Made by a program: the position numbers and the translations under genes. A stretch of 64,000 nt of DNA from Chloroflexota bacterium (GTDB lineage: Bacteria; Chloroflexota; Dehalococcoidia; Tepidiformales; Tepidiformaceae). Shown one piece after another: positions 58,247 to 64,000 of the stretch; the stretch's first letter is position 1, and the number at the start of each line of letters is the position of its first letter. The notes beneath the pieces are model-generated. The model was not told the DNA's origin, ran no database searches, and saw only the letters and a program-made list of their open reading frames with translations. Location of the stretch: positions 1 through 64,000 of the forward strand of contig JACRBT010000020.1 of assembly GCA_016234445.1 (NCBI GenBank), in the 5' to 3' direction.

Positions 58247-58500
58247 AACTGCAGGCTGGCGGAACCGGCCGAGATGAACTGGATCGCCACGTCCGTGCGG
58301 ACATCGATCCCGCGGGCGCGAAGCTCCTCGACGAGCGTCGCCAGGTCGCTGTCGGCGGCGATCACCTTGCCGTCCTTCACGGCGACAAACTGTTCCGGGT
58401 ACTCCTGGAGCAACTCCCTGTAGTGCTTGTCCCAGAACGCCTGTATCGAGGCTGCCTCGGCCAGGCTTGGTTTGGGACTCACGGGGGCATCGGCTGCCAT
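58243..58500 (-). CDS. DUF5678-like small protein paired with the retropepsin-like protease
   Basis: This 85-residue protein contains WDKHYRELLQEYPEQFVAVKDGKVIAADSDLATLVEELRARGI, which I associate with DUF5678 (recalled), a family usually encoded next to retropepsin-like proteases as here. GCAAGGAGGCCTGTTCCC precedes ATG 58500. Function unknown; a substrate, partner or inhibitor of the protease is possible. Confidence 0.72.
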   Translation of the reverse strand: MAADAPVSPKPSLAEAASIQAFWDKHYRELLQEYPEQFVAVKDGKVIAADSDLATLVEELRARGIDVRTDVAIQFISAGSASLQL

Positions 58501-58606
58501 GGGAACAGGCCTCCTTGCGGCGTATGTCCACTATCGGCAACCGGCCGGGGCATGGCAACTCCCGCCTCCGCCCGCGCTGGTATCATTCGCGGCGCGGGAG
58601 GGTGCG

Positions 58607-59482
58607 ATGGCTGCTGTGGGTGTGGTCGAGACGGGGTCCGTGGGGCGCTTCACGATCGCCCGTAGCTGGGAGCTCACGCCCCGGCTGATCAGCGCCTTCG
58701 CCGCCGGCGTCGACGACCCCAACCCATGCTACATGGACGACGTCCGCGACGGCGGCCTCGTCGGCCACCCGGGGATGGCGTTCACGTTCCAGTGGAACAG
58801 CCGCCACATACCGGACGAGACGATGGACCTCGAGACCGGCAGGATGGGCGTCCACGCCTGGGCCGACATCCGCTACGCGCGGCCCTTCCGCCAGGGCGAC
58901 GTGGTCACGGCGCAAGCGCAAACCATCGAGGTGCGCCAGATCCCGCCGGGGGTGCTCCAGGTCCAGCGGGTGACGATGCGCGACTCGCGCGGCGAGGCCA
59001 TCGCCGTCATGGACACGGCCGGGATCATCCGCGGCGCCCGCACCAACGGCCCCGACCGCTCGATCGCATCCCTCGAACCGCAGCCGGAGCCGTCGCCGGA
59101 ACCCGGCAGTCCCGTTTGGGTCGCCAGCATCCTGATCGCGCCCCACGCCGCCCACGTCTACACCGAGTGCGCCGACATCTGGAACCCCATCCACACGGAG
59201 CGCTCGGTGGCCCTGGCGGCGGGGCTCCCGGACATCATCCTCCACGGCAGCGCGACCATGACCATCGCCCTCCGCGAGGTCGTGAACCGCAGCCTCGGCG
59301 GCGACCCGGCGCGCGTCGCCCGGCTGGCCGGCCAGTTCCGGGCGATGGTCATCCCCGGCGAGGAGATCACGGTCCGCAGCCTCGAAGAGCGCGAGACCCC
59401 CGGCGGCCGGGCGATCTTCTTCGACGTCCTCAACGCCGCCGGGCAGCCGGCCATCCACCGCGGCCTCGTCGTCGGGCGATAG
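58607..59482 (+). CDS. Hotdog-fold (MaoC/FAS1-like) dehydratase
   Basis: This 291-residue protein has two hotdog halves. The first (1-140) has FAAGVDDPNPCYMDDVRDGGLVGHPGMAFTF and the second (about 165-290) APHAAHVYTECADIWNPIHTERSVALAAGLPDIILHGSATMTIALREVVN. The D-x-NP(I/L)H...GLPxxILHG pattern is the hydratase active-site helix of MaoC-like enzymes. Likely acyl-CoA hydratase/dehydratase in fatty-acid or terpene metabolism. The start is ATG 58607; TATCAT lies about 20 bp upstream. Confidence 0.85.
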   Translation: MAAVGVVETGSVGRFTIARSWELTPRLISAFAAGVDDPNPCYMDDVRDGGLVGHPGMAFTFQWNSRHIPDETMDLETGRMGVHAWADIRYARPFRQGDVVTAQAQTIEVRQIPPGVLQVQRVTMRDSRGEAIAVMDTAGIIRGARTNGPDRSIASLEPQPEPSPEPGSPVWVASILIAPHAAHVYTECADIWNPIHTERSVALAAGLPDIILHGSATMTIALREVVNRSLGGDPARVARLAGQFRAMVIPGEEITVRSLEERETPGGRAIFFDVLNAAGQPAIHRGLVVGR

Positions 59483-59529
59483 CGCGCGCCTCACATCCTT
59501 CTAGCGGCGGCCTCTGCCACAATGACCCG

Positions 59530-60228
59530 GTGAGCGCGCTCCCCAAACCGGAAGAAAAAGCCCGCGAAGTCCGCCAGATGTTCGACCGGATAGCCCCCGG
59601 CTACGACCGCCTGAACCGCGTCATGACCGGCCGCATGGACCAGCGCTGGCGCCGCGACCTCGTCCGCCGCATGGGGATCGGCCCCGTCGACCGGGTGCTC
59701 GACCTCGCCTGCGGGACGGGCGACTTCGCCGAGATCGCGCGCGAAGCCGGGGCCAGCGTCGTCGGGCTCGACTTCGCCCGGCAGATGCTCCTCGGGGCAC
59801 TCCGCCGCCGCATCGACGGGGTCGCGTTCGTCCAGGGCGACGCCCTCCACCTGCCCTTCGCCGATGGGAGCATGACCGCCGCCGTCTCGGGGTTCGCCCT
59901 GCGCAACTTCGTCGCCATCCCGCCGGTGCTGGCGGAACTGGCCCGCGTCCTCGCCCCGGGCGGCCGGATCGGGCTGCTGGAAGTGGACCGCCCGAGGAAC
60001 ACGCTCGTCCGCGCCGGCCACGGCGTCTACTTCAACCACGCGGTCCCCTTCGTCGGCGGGCTGCTTTCGCGCGACCGCTCCGCTTATCGTTACCTCCCCC
60101 AGTCCGCGATCTACCTCCCCGGGGAGCGCGAATTCGTCGAGATGCTGGTGGCGAACGGGTTCCATCGCGTCCAAAAGCGGTCGCCGATGTTCGGGGCGAT
60201 CCAGTCGGTGACGGCGGTGCGGCGCTGA
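59530..60228 (+). CDS. menG: Demethylmenaquinone methyltransferase
   Basis: This 232-residue SAM methyltransferase performs the last step of menaquinone synthesis. It has VRQMFDRIAPGYDRLNRVMTGRMDQRWRRDLV (UbiE/MenG N-terminus), the SAM motif VLDLACGTGDFAEIAREAG and GFALRNF, a signature of UbiE/COQ5 proteins. CACAAT ends six bases before GTG 59530, again leaderless-type. menA begins 17 bp after it. Confidence 0.94.
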   Translation: MSALPKPEEKAREVRQMFDRIAPGYDRLNRVMTGRMDQRWRRDLVRRMGIGPVDRVLDLACGTGDFAEIAREAGASVVGLDFARQMLLGALRRRIDGVAFVQGDALHLPFADGSMTAAVSGFALRNFVAIPPVLAELARVLAPGGRIGLLEVDRPRNTLVRAGHGVYFNHAVPFVGGLLSRDRSAYRYLPQSAIYLPGEREFVEMLVANGFHRVQKRSPMFGAIQSVTAVRR

Positions 60229-60245
60229 GCGCGGCGGCCGCCCCG

Positions 60246-61136
60246 GTGGCGGTGAGCCGCGCCCGCGCCTGGCGAATGGCGATCCGGCCGCCGACCCTGA
60301 CCGCCGCGGTGGCGCCCGTGCTCGTCGGGAGCGCCGTCGCCATCCGCGAAGACGTTTTCGACCTCCTGCCGGCGCTGGCCGCACTCTTCGGCGCCCTCTG
60401 CCTCCAGATCGGCGCGAACTTCGCCAACGACGTCTTCGACTTCAAGCGCGGCGCCGACACGAAGGATCGCCTCGGGCCACCCCGAGTGACCCAGATGGGC
60501 CTGCTCTCCTCGCGGCAGGTGTTCGCCGGGATGTGGACGTCGTTCGCGCTGGCCTTCGCGGCCGGCGTCTACCTGGTCTTCGTGGGGGGCTGGCCGGTGG
60601 TCGCCGTCGGGCTCAGCAGCATCGCCGCCGCCATCATCTATACAGGCGGGCCCTGGCCGATCGGCTATCACGCGATGGGCGACCTCTTCACCTTCGTCTT
60701 CTTCGGGCTCGTCGCGGTGGTCGGCACCTACTATGTGCAGGCTGACACGACGAGTGGACTCGCCTGGGCAGCGGCGGTGCCCATCGGCTGCACCGTGACC
60801 GCCATCCTCGTCGTCAACAACCTCCGCGACATCCCGACCGACCGCGCCGCCGGCAAGACCACCCTTGGCGTGCTCATGGGCGACCGGGGGACGCGGGCCT
60901 GGTACTTCGCCCAGCTCGCGGGCGCTTACGGGGTCGCTATCGGCACCTGGGTTTTCGGACCGGCGTCGCCCTGGGTGCTGCTCGTGCTCCTGAGCCTGCC
61001 GGCGGCGGCGGGGCCTGTCCGCGTGGTCGCGAAGGGCACGAAAGGCGCGGCCCTGAACCCGGTCCTGAGAGCGACGGCGCGGTTCAACTTCGTCTTCGCC
61101 GCCTGTTTCGCCGTCGGGATCGCGCTCGATTTCTGA
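60246..61136 (+). CDS. menA: 1,4-dihydroxy-2-naphthoate prenyltransferase
   Basis: This 296-residue integral membrane protein attaches the polyprenyl chain to DHNA in menaquinone synthesis. The first Asp-rich motif is [18 protein letters not shown] (about 59-76) and the second [18 protein letters not shown] (about 194-211). Eight or more hydrophobic segments fit the UbiA fold. GTG start. It is 17 bp downstream of menG, so the two terminal steps are co-transcribed. Confidence 0.94.
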   Translation: MAVSRARAWRMAIRPPTLTAAVAPVLVGSAVAIREDVFDLLPALAALFGALCLQIGANFANDVFDFKRGADTKDRLGPPRVTQMGLLSSRQVFAGMWTSFALAFAAGVYLVFVGGWPVVAVGLSSIAAAIIYTGGPWPIGYHAMGDLFTFVFFGLVAVVGTYYVQADTTSGLAWAAAVPIGCTVTAILVVNNLRDIPTDRAAGKTTLGVLMGDRGTRAWYFAQLAGAYGVAIGTWVFGPASPWVLLVLLSLPAAAGPVRVVAKGTKGAALNPVLRATARFNFVFAACFAVGIALDF

Positions 61137-61242
61137 CCGGGGCGAATGTGAGGCTGGTATCGGGCGCCGGCAGGTGTCTTCCCCGGCGATGATCAGGGTT
61201 CTCCGCATCGATTGGGGCAGGGCCCGGCGCTAGCGTGGACGG

Positions 61243-62142
61243 GTGGAGCTTCCCGGCGACTACCCCGAGGACCTCGCGGCCGGCATTGCCCCGGACGGCG
61301 CCCCCGCCTCGCCGTTGCGCTCGCTGATGCGGCCCCAGATCCTGCTCCCAGGCGCGGTCGTGCTCGGCATGATCGCGGTCGCGTTTGGCGTCCAACCCGG
61401 GAGCGGCAAGCAGCAGGCGGGGAGCGACCTCCCGGCGGTGACGCCCTCGGCCGTCGTCTCGCCCTCGGTTTCGCCCTCCGCCGCGGCGCCCACGCGGACG
61501 GCCCAGCCTTCGCCCACTACGCGCACCGGCACGCCCTCCGCCAGCGACGGCCTCACCATCGCCGCGCCGGAAGCGGCCACGGCCACCGGCGACGTCGCCG
61601 GCGCGCGCGCGACCCCCTCGCCCACGCCCGGGACGGACTTCTCTCGCGAGGCCACCGAGTGCGGCGCCATCCAGGAAGGCTCGTTCCCGATCGTCATCGA
61701 ACAGACCCTCGGCGGGCTCTCGGTCCGGGTCGTCCGGGTAACCGTCTTCCCGATCGAATACTTCCGCTGCATCCTCCTCGCGACCGGGGGGAGGGAGGCC
61801 GTCACCCTCGCCGAGTCCGTCGGCAAGGCCGGGCGCGCAGGCAGCACCCACGCCGTCCTCGTGGACCTCTGGCTGACGAACCCGGGCAAGGACTTCGGCC
61901 AGCTGAACCTGCGGACGGCGTCGCTCGCCGTCGCGAGCCAGGTGTTCGCGCCGCTGGCGACCCTCGGCGGCAGGTCCGAATCCGTCGTCGCGAGCGGCCA
62001 GGGGCGGACGGTCACGCTCGTCGTCGCCATCCAGAACGGGGTCGGGCCCACAACCGGGCCGATGACGCTAACGGTGGAAGCGCCCCTCTACGGCGGCAAG
62101 CAGACGGCCGGCAAGTACCAGCTCTTCCTGCCGACGCCCTGA
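61243..62142 (+). CDS. Single-pass membrane-anchored protein with extracellular beta domain
   Basis: In this 299-residue protein a short cytoplasmic tail, one hydrophobic helix (about 33-51) and a Pro/Ser/Thr/Ala-rich linker (65-130) are followed by a beta-rich domain (140-299). That domain has one Cys pair (ECGAIQ and YFRCILL) and resembles DUF4352-type immunoprotective folds; the similarity is loose. TAGCGT ends six bases before GTG 61243. No function assigned. Confidence 0.6.
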   Translation: MELPGDYPEDLAAGIAPDGAPASPLRSLMRPQILLPGAVVLGMIAVAFGVQPGSGKQQAGSDLPAVTPSAVVSPSVSPSAAAPTRTAQPSPTTRTGTPSASDGLTIAAPEAATATGDVAGARATPSPTPGTDFSREATECGAIQEGSFPIVIEQTLGGLSVRVVRVTVFPIEYFRCILLATGGREAVTLAESVGKAGRAGSTHAVLVDLWLTNPGKDFGQLNLRTASLAVASQVFAPLATLGGRSESVVASGQGRTVTLVVAIQNGVGPTTGPMTLTVEAPLYGGKQTAGKYQLFLPTP

Positions 62143-62143
62143 G

Positions 62144-62262
62144 CCCCTCACCCCTAGCCCCTCTCCCACTTCGTGGGCGAGGGGAATGCTGACTCTCCCA
62201 CCTGCGGTGGGCGAGGGGAACGATGGCTCCCGCCTACGGCGGGTGAGGGGGATGCGGGCGTG
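62144..62262. repeat. Three hairpins of the GTGGGCGAGGGG type (family C)
   Basis: CCCCTCTCCCACTTCGTGGGCGAGGGG, then CTCCCACCTGCGGTGGGCGAGGGG, then CTCCCGCCTACGGCGGGTGAGGGG are consecutive stem-loops with different loops but related stems. They lie between the convergent genes and may serve as bidirectional terminator or mRNA-end structures. Confidence 0.75.
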
Positions 62263-62271
62263 GAGGGGCTG

Positions 62272-64000
62272 CTAGCGGCGGACGACTTCGGACAGCACGG
62301 CTTCGATGTCTTCGCGGCCGAAGGGCTTCACCATCACGCGGAGACTGTGCGCGGCCACCAGCGCCTGGACGTCGGGTGGGGTCGCATCGCCGGTGCAGAG
62401 GACGATGCTGGGCACGATCCCCGGGGAGACGGCGGCGAGCGCATCCACCACGTCGACCCCGGTTTCGCCGAGGAGACGGTAGTCGCAGAAGACGGCGTCG
62501 TAGCTGCCGCCGGCGGCGAGCGCCGCTGCTTCGGCGGATGTCGCCGCCGCGTCACACTCATGCCCGAGCGACCGCAGGAGGCGCTGCGCGACCAGGCGGA
62601 TCGCGGCTTCGTCGTCGACGACGAGGACGCGGAGCGAGGCCCCCCTGGGTTCCGGGGAGCTTCCCGTCGCGGCGACGCCGGAATGGCAGACGGGGAAGGT
62701 CACCCGGAAGCGGGCGCCTTCGCCGGGCTTCGACGACACCTCAATGTGGCCGGCATGGGCCGTCACGATGGTGTGGGAGATGCTGAGGCCGAGGCCCGTG
62801 CCGCGGTCCTTGCCGGTGCTGAAGAAGGGTTCGAAGATCCGCGCCTGGACGGTGGCATCCATCCCCTTGCCGTTGTCCTCGACTTCGAACCCGCCGGCCA
62901 CTTCGCGCACGGTGATCCGCGGTGACGCGACGCCCCGGACCGCCCGCTCGGCGTTCGTCACCAGGTTGAGGAGCACCTGTGTCAGTTGCTGCGGGTCCGC
63001 CTCGACGATCGTCCCCTCCGCGGCAACGGCGAAGCTGACGTCGATCCCGAGCTTCAGCCACTCCGGCCGCCGCACGCGCTCCACATAGGCGAAGATGTCG
63101 CCGAAGTCCACGGTCGATCGCGCGCCCTCCGGCGGGCGGGCGATGAAGAGGAGGTCGCGGACGATGTCGCGTGCCCGGAGCGCCTCCCGCCTGATAATGC
63201 CGGCTTCTTCGCTGAGCCCCCCGATCGCCGGCGAGGATTCGAGCAGTTCCGAGAACCCGAGGATCGCCGTGAGGGGGTTGTTCAGTTCGTGGGCGACGCC
63301 CGAGATCATGGCGCCGAGGGCCGCCAGGCGCGCCGAGCGTTCGACCTCTTCGCGGCTACGTTCCCGCTCCGCTTCGTGCCGCACGACCTCCGTCACGTCG
63401 GTTGCCACCACCAGGAGCCGGTAGGAAGGATGGTCGAGCGGCACCATCTCGAAGTCCATCCAGCGCTGTTCGCCGTCGATGAGGATGTCCGAGCGGCCCG
63501 GCACCGTCTTCCCTTCGCGCACGGCGGAGGAGTAGGCGGCCCGGGCCAGTTCCGGGAGCGCGCCCTCGGTGTCGCCGCTGGCCGCGCGCTGCCAGGTCGG
63601 GGCCAGCGCCTGGACGATCTGTTCGCCGCACTCGTTGGCGTAGACGCGGACAAAGTCGCGGTCCAGGAGGATGACTGCATCTGAAAGCGTCCGGAGGAGG
63701 AGGTCGTAGAGCGCGCTTTCCCGGGCCGTCCGCTGGGCGTTGCGGATGTTTTCCATGGCCGGACCGAGGATCCGGGCGAGGACCTGGAAGAGCTGGAGCT
63801 CGCGGTCGCTGAAGGCGAAGCCTGCCTGCGTGGAACCGATGAGGACGAAGCCAATGTCGCCGCCACCGGAACGCGCGGCCGTCAGGCTGATCGCGTGGAT
63901 CCCCATGGCGGTCATCAGCGGGGTCGTGCCGTCGGAGGGCGCCTCGACCGCGGCCACCTGGCCATGCTTGAGGGCCGCCAGTTCGTGCTCGCGAGGGGTG
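62272..64000 (-). CDS. Hybrid sensor histidine kinase/response regulator, 5' end outside the window
   Basis: The frame is open to the window edge, so the N-terminus is missing (576 codons seen). Domains in order are a GAF-like domain (RELQLFQVLARILGPAMENI), a PAS-like region, and HisKA with phospho-His in GVAHELNNPLTAILGFSELL. HATPase_c follows with VLLNLVTNAERAV, GKGMD and GTGLGLSI. Last is a receiver with VLVVDDE, phospho-Asp in FCDYRLLGETG, and KPFG. The kinase and receiver in one chain make a phosphorelay likely. The GTG at 63957 is unlikely to be the real start because the frame continues upstream. Confidence 0.92.
   Translation of the reverse strand, partial: TPREHELAALKHGQVAAVEAPSDGTTPLMTAMGIHAISLTAARSGGGDIGFVLIGSTQAGFAFSDRELQLFQVLARILGPAMENIRNAQRTARESALYDLLLRTLSDAVILLDRDFVRVYANECGEQIVQALAPTWQRAASGDTEGALPELARAAYSSAVREGKTVPGRSDILIDGEQRWMDFEMVPLDHPSYRLLVVATDVTEVVRHEAERERSREEVERSARLAALGAMISGVAHELNNPLTAILGFSELLESSPAIGGLSEEAGIIRREALRARDIVRDLLFIARPPEGARSTVDFGDIFAYVERVRRPEWLKLGIDVSFAVAAEGTIVEADPQQLTQVLLNLVTNAERAVRGVASPRITVREVAGGFEVEDNGKGMDATVQARIFEPFFSTGKDRGTGLGLSISHTIVTAHAGHIEVSSKPGEGARFRVTFPVCHSGVAATGSSPEPRGASLRVLVVDDEAAIRLVAQRLLRSLGHECDAAATSAEAAALAAGGSYDAVFCDYRLLGETGVDVVDALAAVSPGIVPSIVLCTGDATPPDVQALVAAHSLRVMVKPFGREDIEAVLSEVVRR

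Overview
The window is a high-GC, gene-dense bacterial chromosome segment. My best inference is a member of the Chloroflexota, perhaps a Dehalococcoidia/Tepidiforma-like lineage. This rests on gene content (menaquinone genes menG-menA, an F420-type luciferase-like oxidoreductase, an acyl-CoA synthetase of the NDP-forming type, Ser/Thr/Pro-rich membrane-anchored proteins), on frequent GTG/TTG starts, and on many -10-like hexamers lying six bases before a start codon. No rRNA, transposase, integrase or CRISPR array was seen. One tRNA, tRNA-Pro(CGG), is present.

Layout. 1-0.55 kb: a 147-bp tandem repeat. 0.56-8.5 kb: FAD oxidoreductase, purF, a HigB/HigA-like toxin-antitoxin pair with a twin-palindrome operator, an orphan HicB, a secreted HExxH metalloprotease, purM. 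8.5-19 kb: amidase, alpha/beta hydrolases (one lacking its nucleophile, one fused to a membrane segment and PKD-like domain), small unknowns, tRNA-Pro, a SulP transporter with STAS domain, HAD phosphatase, small membrane proteins, dienelactone hydrolase. 19-24 kb: two paralogous lipoproteins, HtpX followed by duplicated terminators, a Bax-inhibitor-like protein. 24-29.4 kb: ThDP enzyme, DHA2-type MFS exporter, a repeat-rich gap, CoA ligase. 29.5-33.6 kb: DUF3800 protein, PD-(D/E)XK nuclease-like protein, beta-lactamase-fold lipoprotein, 1-Cys peroxiredoxin. 33.8-39.8 kb: a tightly coupled three-gene operon (MpaB/DUF2236 oxygenase, cyclase-ATPase-TPR regulator, nitroreductase-like protein). 39.9-43.6 kb: duplicated ABM monooxygenases and a phage-tail-like operon. 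43.7-48.9 kb: heterodimeric ABC exporter, Uma2 nuclease, RidA fusion. 49-57.7 kb: WhiG/FliA-type sigma factor with a 23-codon leader ORF, larB-larC, GNAT, hydrolases, LLM oxidoreductase, HicB, an isolated phage capsid gene. 57.8-64 kb: retropepsin-like protease pair, hotdog dehydratase, menG-menA, a membrane-anchored protein, and a hybrid histidine kinase truncated by the window end.

The most unusual structure is non-coding. Several families of short dispersed repeats are present: a palindromic element around a GTCGCGGTACGGATGG core, a GATGCGGCCACGG...GCGGCTAC element, CCCTCTCCC/GGGGAGAGGG hairpins, and heptanucleotide tandem arrays that repeatedly begin right at stop codons. They flank a recent gene duplication, form part of one gene's 3' end, and fill the intergenic gaps.

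Candidates for under-described biology are the MpaB-cyclase-nitroreductase operon, the hydrolase-TM-PKD and TM-L7/L12-RidA fusions, the split phage structural genes (tail-like operon at 41 kb, capsid at 57 kb), and the heptad arrays.
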